DNA of 64,000 nt from NCBI GenBank assembly GCA_003674045.1, contig PENC01000008.1:208746-272745 (forward strand), read 5' to 3'. The stretch comes from Streptomyces griseocarneus. Its GTDB lineage: Bacteria > Actinomycetota > Actinomycetes > Streptomycetales > Streptomycetaceae. Under the pieces are notes generated by a model. The model was not told where the DNA came from and searched no databases. It worked only from the letters and a program-made list of their open reading frames with translations. Made by a program: the position numbers and the translations under genes. Shown one piece after another: positions 33,926-43,634 of this stretch; the first letter of the stretch is position 1; each line of letters begins with the position of its first letter.

Positions 33926-35293
33926 GTGGCAGACCGCACGCCCCCGCTCGCCGTCGAGGAGCTGCGCAGGCTCGTGGACACCGGGGAGATCGACACCGTA
34001 GTCCTCGCGTTCACGGACATGCAGGGCAGGCTCCAGGGCAAGCGGTTCGCCGCGCGCCACTTCCTCGAACACGTCCTGGACCACGGCACCGAGGGCTGCA
34101 ACTACCTCCTCGCCGTCGACGTCGACCTCAACACCGTGCCCGGCTACGCCATGGCCTCCTGGGACCGCGGCTACGGCGACTTCGCCATGCACGCCGACCC
34201 CGCCACCCTGCGCCGCGCCCCCTGGCACCCCGGCACCGCCCTCGTCACCGCCGACCTCGCCTGGCACGACGGCACCCCCGTCGCCGCCTCCCCGCGGCAG
34301 ATCCTGCGCCGCCAGCTCGACCGGCTCGCCGAACGCGGCTGGACCGCCTACGCGGGCACCGAGCTGGAGTTCATGGTCTTCAAGAACACCTATGAGGACG
34401 CCTGGGGCCGCGCCTACCGCGAGATGACCCCCGCCAACCTCTACAACGCCGACTACTCCGTCCTCGGCACCGGCCGCGTCGAGCCGCTGCTGCGCCGCAT
34501 CCGCAACGAGATGAGCGCGGCGGGCCTCGCCGTCGAGTCCGCCAAGGGCGAGTGCAATCTCGGCCAGCACGAGATCGTCTTCGTCTACGACGAGGCGCTC
34601 ACCACCTGCGACCAGCACTCCGTCTACAAGACCGGCGCCAAGGAGATCGCCGCGCAGGAGGGCATGGCGCTCACCTTCATGGCCAAGTACGACCAGCGCG
34701 AGGGCAACTCCTGCCACATCCACCTCTCGCTGCGCGACGAGGCCGGGGCGCCCGTGCTCGCCGACGACGACGGCCCGTACGGCATGTCGGCCACCATGCG
34801 GCACTTCCTCGCGGGCCAGCTCGCCGCCCTGCGCGAGTTCACCCTCCTCTACGCCCCCAACATCAACTCCTACAAGCGGTTCCGCCCCGGCTCCTTCGCC
34901 CCCACCGCCGTCGCCTGGGGCCCCGACAACCGCACCTGCGCCCTGCGCGTCGTCGGCCACGGCCCCGGCCACCGTCTGGAGAACCGCCTCCCCGGCGGCG
35001 ACGTCAACCCCTACCTCGCCGTCGCGGGCATGATCGCCGCCGGCCTCCACGGCATCGACAACGCCCTCGAACTCCCCGACCCCTGTACCGGCAACGCCTA
35101 CGCCGCCGACGCCGCGCACGTCCCGGCGACCCTGCGCGAGGCCACCCGGCTGTGGGAGGAGAGCCCGATCGCGCGTGCCGCCTTCGGCGACGAGGTCGTG
35201 GAGCACTACCTGCACATGGCCCACGTCGAGCAGGAGGCCTACGACACGGCCGTCACGGACTGGGAGCGCTTCCGTTCCTTCGAGCGCATGTGA
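33926..35293 (+). CDS. glnA4: Glutamine synthetase-like enzyme, probable gamma-glutamylethanolamide synthetase
   Basis: The 455-residue protein has the glutamine synthetase fold: TELEFMVF and GECNLGQHEIVF (metal site), GNSCHIHLSL, RFRPGSFAPTAVAWGPDNR and ENRLPGGDVNP. It lacks the adenylylation tyrosine context of GlnA. In Streptomyces coelicolor, GlnA4 is known to glutamylate ethanolamine. The neighbouring permease, GntR regulator, aldehyde dehydrogenase and SDR match that locus. GTG at 33926 follows AGGAGG. A 17-bp duplication spans its stop codon. Confidence 0.9.
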   Translation: MADRTPPLAVEELRRLVDTGEIDTVVLAFTDMQGRLQGKRFAARHFLEHVLDHGTEGCNYLLAVDVDLNTVPGYAMASWDRGYGDFAMHADPATLRRAPWHPGTALVTADLAWHDGTPVAASPRQILRRQLDRLAERGWTAYAGTELEFMVFKNTYEDAWGRAYREMTPANLYNADYSVLGTGRVEPLLRRIRNEMSAAGLAVESAKGECNLGQHEIVFVYDEALTTCDQHSVYKTGAKEIAAQEGMALTFMAKYDQREGNSCHIHLSLRDEAGAPVLADDDGPYGMSATMRHFLAGQLAALREFTLLYAPNINSYKRFRPGSFAPTAVAWGPDNRTCALRVVGHGPGHRLENRLPGGDVNPYLAVAGMIAAGLHGIDNALELPDPCTGNAYAADAAHVPATLREATRLWEESPIARAAFGDEVVEHYLHMAHVEQEAYDTAVTDWERFRSFERM

Positions 35294-35314
35294 CGAGCGA
35301 GCGCATGTGACGAG
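35281..35314 (+). repeat. 17-bp perfect tandem duplication at the glnA4 stop
   Basis: cgagcgcatgtgacgag occurs twice without spacer (35281-35297, 35298-35314). The first copy encodes the last residues ERM and the TGA; the second repeats the stop downstream. It resembles the tandem repeat at the 3' end of the permease in the same cluster. Confidence 0.85.
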
Positions 35315-35387
35315 ACTCCCGCCCCCGGCCCCGCCCCCTCCGCCCCGCTCGCAAAGACCGTTGTAAGGACCTCGGTAAGGAACCGCG

Positions 35388-36749
35388 TTGCACGAGATCA
35401 TCAACCCCGCGACCGAGGAAGTCGTCGCGACCGTCCCCGCCGCCACCCCGCGGGACGTCGACGCCGCCGTCGCCCGGGCCGCCGCCGCACAGGCCCGCTG
35501 GGCGGCCCTCGCCCCCGGTGACCGGGCCCGGCAGCTGCGCCGCTTCGCCGCCGCCGTCGACACGCACCTGGAGGAACTCGCCCAGCTGGAGGTCCGCGAG
35601 GCGGGCCACCCCATCGGCAACGCCCGCTGGGAGGCGGGCAACGCGCGCGACCTCCTCGAGTACGCTGCCTCCGGCGTCGAGCGCCTCACCGGCAGCCAGA
35701 TCCCCGTCGCCGGCGGACTGGACGTCACCTTCCACGAACCGCTCGGCGTCGTCGCCGTCATCGCGCCGTGGAACTTCCCCCTGCCCATCGCCGCCTGGGG
35801 CACGGCCCCCGCGCTCGCCGCGGGCAACGCCGTCCTCCTCAAGCCCGCCGAGACCACCCCGCTCACCGCGCTGCGGCTCGCCGACATCGCCCTGGAGGCC
35901 GGGCTCCCCGAAGGGCTCTTCCAGGTGCTTCCCGGCGACGGCCCCGTCGCGGGCACCGCACTCGTCGAGCACCCCGGCGTCGCCAAGGTCGTCTTCACCG
36001 GCTCCACCGCCGTCGGCAAGCAGATCATGGCCAAGTGCGCCGCGCGCGTGAAGCGCGTGACCCTCGAACTCGGCGGCAAGAGCCCCAACATCGTCTTCGC
36101 CGACGCCGACATCGAACAGGCCGCGGCCGCCGCGCCCGGCTCCTTCCTCGACAACACCGGCCAGGACTGCTGCGCCCGCAGCCGCATCCTCGTCCAGCGC
36201 TCCGTCTACGACCGCTTCCTGGAGCTCCTGGAACCGGCCGTGCTCGCCTTCACCGTCGGCGACCCGACGGACCCCGCCACGCAGATGGGCCCGCTGATCT
36301 CCGCCGTGCACCGCGAGCGCGTACGGTCCTACGTCCGCGAGGACGCCCCGGCCGCCATCCGCGGCGAGGCCCCCAAGGGCAAGGGCTTCTGGTACCCCGC
36401 GACCGTGCTGGAGAGCGCGCCGGACGACCGTCTCGCCATCGAGGAGATCTTCGGCCCCGTCGCCGTCGTCATCCCCTTCGAGGACGAGGCGGACGCCGTA
36501 CGGCTCGCCAACGCCACCGACTACGGCCTCGCCGGCTCGATCTGGACCCGCGACGTCGGCCGCGCCCTGCGCGTGTCCCGCGCCGTCACCGCGGGCAATC
36601 TCTCCGTCAACTCCCACAGCAGCGTGCGCTACTGGACGCCGTTCGGCGGCTTCAAGCAGTCCGGCCTCGGCCGGGAGCTCGGGCCCGGCGCGCTCGCCGC
36701 GTTCACCGAGACCAAGAACGTGTTCATCAGCACCGAGGAGACCAAGTGA
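35388..36749 (+). CDS. NAD(P)-dependent aldehyde dehydrogenase
   Basis: The 453-residue protein has the ALDH features: IAPWNFPLPIA, FTGSTAVGKQI, catalytic Glu in VTLELGGKSPN and nucleophile Cys in NTGQDCCARSR. The start is TTG at 35388 with AAGGA upstream, giving the normal N-terminus HEIINPATEEVVATV. In this cluster it should oxidise gamma-glutamyl-aminoacetaldehyde to gamma-glutamylglycine (inference). The SDR gene starts inside its stop codon (GTGA). Confidence 0.9.
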   Translation: MHEIINPATEEVVATVPAATPRDVDAAVARAAAAQARWAALAPGDRARQLRRFAAAVDTHLEELAQLEVREAGHPIGNARWEAGNARDLLEYAASGVERLTGSQIPVAGGLDVTFHEPLGVVAVIAPWNFPLPIAAWGTAPALAAGNAVLLKPAETTPLTALRLADIALEAGLPEGLFQVLPGDGPVAGTALVEHPGVAKVVFTGSTAVGKQIMAKCAARVKRVTLELGGKSPNIVFADADIEQAAAAAPGSFLDNTGQDCCARSRILVQRSVYDRFLELLEPAVLAFTVGDPTDPATQMGPLISAVHRERVRSYVREDAPAAIRGEAPKGKGFWYPATVLESAPDDRLAIEEIFGPVAVVIPFEDEADAVRLANATDYGLAGSIWTRDVGRALRVSRAVTAGNLSVNSHSSVRYWTPFGGFKQSGLGRELGPGALAAFTETKNVFISTEETK

Positions 36750-37549
36750 CCGACCAGACAGGCCAGTCCGGCCAGAACCCCGTCTGCCGCCGCCTCGTCG
36801 GCCGCACCGCCGTCATCACCGGAGCGGGCAGCGGCATCGGCCTGGCCACCGCCCGCCGTCTCGCCTCCGAGGGTGCGAACGTCGTGTGCGCCGACATCTC
36901 CGAGAGCGCGGGCAAGGCCGCCGCCGAGGAGGTCGGCGGGCTCTTCGTCCAGGTGGACGTCACCGACGCCGAGCAGGTCGAGGCCCTGTTCAAGACGGCC
37001 TACGACACCTACGGCTCGGTCGACGTCGCGTTCAACAACGCCGGGATCTCCCCGCCCGACGACGACTCGATCCTCACCACCGGCCTGGACGCCTGGAAGC
37101 GTGTCCAGGACGTCAACCTCACCTCCGTCTACCTCTGCTGCAAGGCCGTCCTGCCCTACATGCAGCGCCAGGGCAAGGGCTCCATCATCAACACCGCGTC
37201 GTTCGTGGCCGTCATGGGCGCCGCGACCTCGCAGATCAGCTACACCGCCTCCAAGGGGGGCGTGCTCGCGATGTCGCGCGAGCTGGGCGTGCAGTTCGCG
37301 CGCGAGGGCATCCGGGTCAACGCCCTGTGCCCCGGGCCCGTGAACACGCCGCTGCTCAAGGAACTCTTCGCCAAGGACCCCGAGCGCGCCGCGCGCCGCC
37401 TCGTGCACGTGCCCGTGGGCCGGTTCGCCGAGCCCGAGGAGATCGCGTCCGCCGTGGCCTTCCTCGCCAGCGACGACTCCTCGTTCGTCAACGCCGCCGA
37501 GTTCCTCGTGGACGGCGGCATCGCGGGCGCCTACGTGACCCCCCTGTAG
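36746..37549 (+). CDS. Short-chain dehydrogenase/reductase
   Basis: The 267-residue classical SDR has TGAGSGIG (cofactor binding), NNAG, a serine in NTASF and the catalytic YTASKGG. GTG at 36746 overlaps the ALDH stop by four bases. It is the best candidate for oxidising the alcohol of gamma-glutamylethanolamide to the aldehyde used by the ALDH (context inference). The operon ends here. Confidence 0.9.
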   Translation: MTDQTGQSGQNPVCRRLVGRTAVITGAGSGIGLATARRLASEGANVVCADISESAGKAAAEEVGGLFVQVDVTDAEQVEALFKTAYDTYGSVDVAFNNAGISPPDDDSILTTGLDAWKRVQDVNLTSVYLCCKAVLPYMQRQGKGSIINTASFVAVMGAATSQISYTASKGGVLAMSRELGVQFAREGIRVNALCPGPVNTPLLKELFAKDPERAARRLVHVPVGRFAEPEEIASAVAFLASDDSSFVNAAEFLVDGGIAGAYVTPL

Positions 37550-37661
37550 ACCGGTGGGGACCCCGCTGTAAGCCCGCTGTAAGGTCCATGATCAAGCCGG
37601 GACCGGCCGCCGTGCCGGTCCCGCCGCACGTCCTGCCCGTACCCAGTCGTTAAGAGAACGC

Positions 37662-38930
<1,269 letters not shown>

Positions 38931-38935
38931 CGCCT

Positions 38936-39013
38936 GTCTGCGGGCCGGTGGGGGCTGGTCGCGCCCACGCGGCGGAGCCGCAAATTTATACAGCCCCGAG
39001 CCCCTTGCGGGGC
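38936..39013 (+). repeat. Dispersed intergenic repeat, copy 2
   Basis: The segment shares gccggtgggggctggtcgcg with the other copies, followed by cccacgcggcggagccgc and a gccccttgcggggc hairpin. The copy at 40481 is almost the same over ~70 bp. Here it separates convergent genes. Confidence 0.75.
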
Positions 39014-40239
39014 TAGAGGAAGGCCCGGCCCTCGCCGCGATAAGTAGGCACCGTCTCCGTCACGCGATCCCCGTCGATCAGGTGCAGCGCGGTGAAGCGC
39101 TCGCACAGTTCGCCGGCCTTCGCGTGGCGGAACCAGACCTTGTCGCCCACCAGCAGATCGTCGGCGGGCTGGCCGACCAGGGGGGTCTGGACCTCGCCCG
39201 CGCCCTCGCGCGGGTCGAGGCGCAGTCCCGCCGGGAGGTACGGCGCCGGGAGCCGGTCGCGGCCCGCCGCGCCGGACGCCGGGTAGCCGCCGCCCGCCAC
39301 GGTCACCACTCCCACACCCGGGCGCCGTACCACTGGCAGTGCGAACAGCGCGGCAGGGCGGCCCCGGAACGAGGAGTAGCCGTCGAAGAGCCGCGGCACG
39401 AACAGCCCCGAGCCCGCCGCGACCTCCGTCACCGCGTCCTCCGCCGTCGTCGACTCCACGCTGCCCGTGCCGCCGCCGTTGACGAACTCCAGCTCCGCCA
39501 CGGCCCGTACGGCCCGTACCGCCTCGGCCCGGAGCGCGGCGAGCTCCTTGCGGGCCACCGACTGCATCAGCCGTATCGCCCCCGACCGGAGCGGGTGGCC
39601 AGGCACCGCGTCACCCACGCCCGCCACGTGCGCCTCGTACGCCATCAGCCCCACCAGCCGGAAGCCCGGCCGCCGGGCGACGGCTCGCGCCAGCTCCGCC
39701 AGCCGCACCGGATCGCGCAGCGGCGACCGCAGCGCCCCGATCCGCACCCGGCCGCCCAGCAGGCGCAGCGACGTGTCCAACTCCAGGCAGACCCGCACCT
39801 CTTCGGAACGGCCGTGGCCGGGGCGCGCCGCGTCGATCAGCGCGAGCTGCGCCGGGTCGTCCACCATCACCGTGACCGCCGCCGCGAGCTTCGGATCCGC
39901 CGTCAGCTCGGCGAACCCCGCGCGGTCGGCGGACGGGTACGCGAGCAGGACGTCGGGCACGCCCGCGCGCGCCAGCCACAGGGACTCGGCGAGCGAGTAG
40001 GCCATCACACCCGAGAACCCGTCCCGCGCCAGCACCCGCTCCAGCAGGGCCCGGCAGCGCACGGACTTGCTCGCCACCCGCACCGGCTTGCCGCCCGCAC
40101 GCCGCACGAGATCCGCGGCATTGGCGTCGAATGCCCGGAGATCGACCACCGCGAGCGGCGCGTCGAGCGAGGCGGTGGCCCTGTCGTAACGGGCCCGGTC
40201 TGCGGGGGAGCCGGCGGCACCGGCGGCACGGGGCGGCAT
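39013..40239 (-). CDS. PLP-dependent alanine racemase/D-threonine aldolase-fold enzyme
   Basis: The 408-residue protein has the N-terminal PLP barrel of alanine racemase-like enzymes, with the cofactor Lys in PVRVASKSVRCRALLE and the C-terminal metal/D-amino-acid domain with GDKVWFRHAKAGELCERF. It fits the 'amino acid deaminase/aldolase' group that acts on D-serine or D-threonine. ATG at 40239 opens MPPRAAGAAG. No partner gene adjoins. Substrate is inferred only. Confidence 0.82.
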   Translation of the reverse strand: MPPRAAGAAGSPADRARYDRATASLDAPLAVVDLRAFDANAADLVRRAGGKPVRVASKSVRCRALLERVLARDGFSGVMAYSLAESLWLARAGVPDVLLAYPSADRAGFAELTADPKLAAAVTVMVDDPAQLALIDAARPGHGRSEEVRVCLELDTSLRLLGGRVRIGALRSPLRDPVRLAELARAVARRPGFRLVGLMAYEAHVAGVGDAVPGHPLRSGAIRLMQSVARKELAALRAEAVRAVRAVAELEFVNGGGTGSVESTTAEDAVTEVAAGSGLFVPRLFDGYSSFRGRPAALFALPVVRRPGVGVVTVAGGGYPASGAAGRDRLPAPYLPAGLRLDPREGAGEVQTPLVGQPADDLLVGDKVWFRHAKAGELCERFTALHLIDGDRVTETVPTYRGEGRAFL

Positions 40240-40480
40240 GGGCGCAGCCTGCCACGGTGATTCGCCGCTGAACAGGGTTCGGGCGGGAGCCTTGGCACTG
40301 CGTGCGGCTTGCCCTTTAGAGTGACGGGACCGCTTGGAGGGGGAGCCGCAGCATTGACCACTGACGTGCCGCGTGGGGCTGCGCCCCGGGTTCCGGTGTC
40401 CGGTGCGGGCCAGTGGTCGGCGGGGGCTTCCTCCGCGCTGCCGCTTCCCGAGACCGGGGGTTTCGCCCCCGGACCCCCGT

Positions 40481-40565
40481 TCGTCTGCGAGCCGGTGGGG
40501 GCTGGGCGCGCCCACGCGGCGGAGCCGCACAATGCAGCACAGCCCCGCGCCCCTTACGGGGCGCA
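40481..40565 (+). repeat. Dispersed intergenic repeat, copy 3
   Basis: It contains gccggtgggggctgggcgcg, cccacgcggcggagccgc and a ccccttacggggc hairpin, and is almost identical to copy 2 at 38936. It directly precedes the ATG of the mycosin-partner gene, leaving little room for a conventional ribosome site. Confidence 0.75.
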
Positions 40566-40566
40566 A

Positions 40567-41325
40567 ATGCCGTCACGCCGACGTTCCGTCACCGTCGCCC
40601 TCTGTCTCGTCCTCGGCATTGGTCTCATCGGCGGCGCCATAGCCGGGACCTGGCTCGACCAGCCCGCGCAGCGGACCGTCGCCGAGCGGGACTTCGCGCG
40701 TGGGCGCGGCCTGTGGCACAGCGTGCCCGTCGACGAGCTCTTTCCGCGGACGCTGCGCCGTGACGACGCGGGGCCCGGTGGGGCGCCGCGGGAGTGGACG
40801 CGGGTCGGGGTGGCCCCCGACGGGGACTGCTCGGGGGCGTTCGACCCGCTCCTCGCGACGGCACTCGCGCCCGTCGGCTGTACGCGTCTGCTCCGGGCGA
40901 CGTACACCGACGCCACCTCCACCAGCGTGACCACCGTCGGCCTCCTCGTCACGGCCGCCGACGCCGCGGGCATGCACGCGCTGCGCGACCGGTTCGCCGA
41001 CGAACACCTCGACGAGCGCGCCGATCTGATGCCGCGTCCGTACGCGCCCGAGGCCACCGCCGCCGAGGGTTTCGGCGACGCGCAGCGTGCCAGCTGGCGC
41101 GTCGCCGTCCTGCAGGACCTGCCGGTGGTCGTCTACACCGTGACCGGCTTCGCCGACGCCCGTACGGGCATACCACCGCAGCCCGCCGAGCGTGCGGCGG
41201 GCAACGGCGGGGGCACCGCACCGGCCGAGGCGGGGCTCGGGCACGACGCGCTCGCCCTGGCGGGGCTCATGGAACAGGGCCTGCGCAGGGCACTGCGCGG
41301 CACGGCGGGGGAGGGGCGCCGGTGA
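40567..41325 (+). CDS. Membrane-anchored protein coupled to a mycosin protease
   Basis: The 252-residue protein has one N-terminal membrane helix (SVTVALCLVLGIGLIGGAIA) followed by an extracytoplasmic domain with two Cys pairs. No catalytic motif is seen. Its stop overlaps the GTG of the mycosin gene. The ATG at 40567 was chosen because upstream sequence is the dispersed repeat, but a TTG at 40354 preceded by GGAGGGGGAG keeps the frame open and cannot be excluded. Probably works with the protease at the membrane. Confidence 0.75.
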   Translation: MPSRRRSVTVALCLVLGIGLIGGAIAGTWLDQPAQRTVAERDFARGRGLWHSVPVDELFPRTLRRDDAGPGGAPREWTRVGVAPDGDCSGAFDPLLATALAPVGCTRLLRATYTDATSTSVTTVGLLVTAADAAGMHALRDRFADEHLDERADLMPRPYAPEATAAEGFGDAQRASWRVAVLQDLPVVVYTVTGFADARTGIPPQPAERAAGNGGGTAPAEAGLGHDALALAGLMEQGLRRALRGTAGEGRR

Positions 41326-42500
41326 CGACGTTCCACCGCGCCGCGGGCAACGGCGTACGGGCCACCACGGCGTTCGCCGTCGTGCTCGCCTGTGCCGTGC
41401 TGCTGCCCGCCGGGCCCGCCCGCGCGGACGTGATAAGAGCGCAGGAGTGGGCCCTCGACGCGCTCCACACGGAGGAGGCATGGCGCACCACCAAGGGCGC
41501 GGGCATCACCGTCGCCGTGCTGGACACCGGTGTCGACGACGGACACCCCGACCTCCGGGGACAGGTGCTGCCGGGCAAGGACCTCGTCGGCTTCGGCGCC
41601 GGGCCCGGCGACCGGGCCTGGGCCCGGCACGGCACCGCGATGGCCGGGATCATCGCCGGGCGCGGCCACGGCGCCGACGACTCCGACGGCGTGCTCGGCG
41701 TCGCGCCCGAGGTGAAGATCCTGCCCGTCCGCGTGATCCTGGAGGACGGCGACCCGGCCCGCGGCACGGCGCGCGGCGCGCGCGGCAGCGCCCTCGCCGA
41801 CGGCATCTGCTGGGCCGTCGACAACGGCGCCGACGTGATCAACCTGTCCCTCGGCGACGACAGCGCCACCGCGCACCCCGAGCCGCGCGAGGACGCGGCG
41901 GTGCAGTACGCGCTGAGCAAGGGCGTTGTCGTCGTGGCCTCCGCGGGCAACGGCGGCGAACAGGGCGACCACGTCTCGTACCCCGCGGCGTACCCGGGCG
42001 TGATCGCCGTGACCGCCGTCGACCGGTACGGGCGCCGCGCGGCCTTCTCGACGCGGCGCTGGTACGCGGCGGTCAGCGCGCCCGGCGTCGACGTGGTCAT
42101 CGCCGACCCCGACCGGCGCTACTACGAGGGCTGGGGGACGAGCGCGGCATGCGCCTTCGTCTCCGGGGCGGTGGCGCTGGTGCGCGCCGCGCATCCCGGG
42201 CTGAGCCCGGCGGACGTACGACGGCTGATCGTGGAAACGGCGCGCGACGCCCCGCCGGGCGGGCGCTCCGATGCCATCGGAACGGGGATGGTGGACCCGG
42301 CCGCCGCGCTCGCCTCGGCGGCGACCCTCCCCGCGGCGGGGCGTGCCCGCGACTACCCGCGCCGCTACTTCGGCGACAGGCCGTCGGAGGCTACGGCACC
42401 GCGCGAGCCTGCGGTCGGCTTGACCGCAGGGGTGGCGGGAGTGGCGGGGGTTTGTTTTCTTGTGACGGCGGCGGTTCTTTGGCGACGGCGGCGCGGTTGA
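41322..42500 (+). CDS. mycP: Mycosin-type S8 serine protease (type VII secretion-associated)
   Basis: The 392-residue subtilase has an N-terminal signal peptide, the catalytic triad Asp in AVLDTGVDDGHPD, His in RHGTAMAGIIAG and Ser in WGTSAACAFVSG, and a C-terminal membrane helix before RRRRG: the mycosin architecture. Mycosins process ESX secretion substrates. No ESX genes (eccC, esxA/B) are in the window, so it is an orphan. GTG overlaps the stop of the partner gene by four bases. Confidence 0.88.
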   Translation: MTTFHRAAGNGVRATTAFAVVLACAVLLPAGPARADVIRAQEWALDALHTEEAWRTTKGAGITVAVLDTGVDDGHPDLRGQVLPGKDLVGFGAGPGDRAWARHGTAMAGIIAGRGHGADDSDGVLGVAPEVKILPVRVILEDGDPARGTARGARGSALADGICWAVDNGADVINLSLGDDSATAHPEPREDAAVQYALSKGVVVVASAGNGGEQGDHVSYPAAYPGVIAVTAVDRYGRRAAFSTRRWYAAVSAPGVDVVIADPDRRYYEGWGTSAACAFVSGAVALVRAAHPGLSPADVRRLIVETARDAPPGGRSDAIGTGMVDPAAALASAATLPAAGRARDYPRRYFGDRPSEATAPREPAVGLTAGVAGVAGVCFLVTAAVLWRRRRG

Positions 42501-42569
42501 CTCGAGGGTGCGCCTATGGGGGGTGCCTCTTGCGCTTGGCGTGCGACTGCGGGTCGTTCTCGGCTGGCC

Positions 42570-42695
42570 GCGCAGTTCCCCGCGCCCCTGACACCGGGGC
42601 TTCGCCCCGGATACCGTGGCCGGCTGCGGTCCGTGGGCACAAAAACGGGAGGTCGGACGTCGGGCGCGCCCCTTCAGGGGCGCGGGGAACTGCGC
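42570..42695. repeat. Inverted pair of the dispersed repeat (copies 4 and 5)
   Basis: gcgcagttccccgcgcccctg (42570-42590) and its exact complement at 42675-42695 form a perfect 21-bp inverted repeat around an 84-base centre that includes another hairpin (ccggggcttcgccccgg). It lies in the 320-bp spacer after the mycosin gene and could fold into a large transcription-stopping cruciform. I see no gene in this spacer. Confidence 0.85.
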
Positions 42696-42821
42696 GACAA
42701 GCCCCCACCGGCCCGCACTCGCCGGACGACGCTGCTGATCGAGCTCGTAGGCGGTGGCAACGGCGAGAGAGCCGGACGACCCCGGCCGGAGGGGTACCCG
42801 CGCCCCCGATAGGGTCAGGAC

Positions 42822-43556
42822 GTGGCCCTCAAGAACATCCCCGATTCCGGGTTCGCCGATGACAACGGTTCCGCCGATCCCGAGCTGGCGGCGGCGCTGG
42901 CCGCGTGGGCGGTGGATCCCGCCGCGGAGCCGCGCGTGCTGGCCGCGCTCCGTGGCGCGCGGCTGCTCGTGCCGGTGGTCGCCGTGCTGGGCGAGGTCGA
43001 GACCGGGCCGGACGGCCTGAAGCGCGAGAAGACCAGTGACATGGCCGTGCCGACGCTCCAGGCGCCGGACGGCCGCAAGGCGCTGCCCGCGTTCACGTCC
43101 ACCGAGACGCTGGCCCGGTGGCGGGCGGACGCCCGGCCCGTCGCCGTGCCGCTGCACCAGGCGCTCCAGGCAGCCGCGCACGAGCAGGCGGACACCGTCG
43201 TCCTCGACATGGCGGGCCCCGTGCCGTACCCGCTGACCGGCCCGGCGCTGCTCGCGCTCGCGGAAGGGCGGGAGAGCGCCGACCCGCTGGCCGACCCGGC
43301 CGTGACGGACGCGCTGCGCGCGGTCCTGGACGCCGAGCCGGGCGTGCGCGCCGCCCACCTGATGGCGTCCGCGGAGGCGGACGGCACCCTGGCGCTGGAG
43401 CCCGCCGCGGGCACCGCGCCCGGCGAGGTCGTCCAGCGGATCGCCGAAGCGCTGGCCGCCGACGAGGTGCTGCGCGCCCGGCTCGTGCGGGGCCTGGACC
43501 TCGCGTTGCTGCCGCCGGGCGCGGAGGTCCCGGGGAAGCCCCTGTTCACGCGCTGA
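42822..43556 (+). CDS. SseB family protein
   Basis: The 244-residue protein matches the SseB N-terminal domain (LLVPVVAVLGEV, AVPTLQAPDGRKALPAFTS, ARPVAVPLHQAL) and its C-terminal domain. SseB is named for enhanced serine sensitivity in E. coli; molecular role is unclear. GTG at 42822. It precedes the aquaporin gene by 80 bp. Cytoplasmic. Confidence 0.82.
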   Translation: MALKNIPDSGFADDNGSADPELAAALAAWAVDPAAEPRVLAALRGARLLVPVVAVLGEVETGPDGLKREKTSDMAVPTLQAPDGRKALPAFTSTETLARWRADARPVAVPLHQALQAAAHEQADTVVLDMAGPVPYPLTGPALLALAEGRESADPLADPAVTDALRAVLDAEPGVRAAHLMASAEADGTLALEPAAGTAPGEVVQRIAEALAADEVLRARLVRGLDLALLPPGAEVPGKPLFTR

Positions 43557-43634
43557 GTCCACCGGCTCCAACAGGCGACTCGTCCTGGTTCGTCCGACAA
43601 TGCGAAGACAGTCGACGATGCTCAGGAGGGCGCC

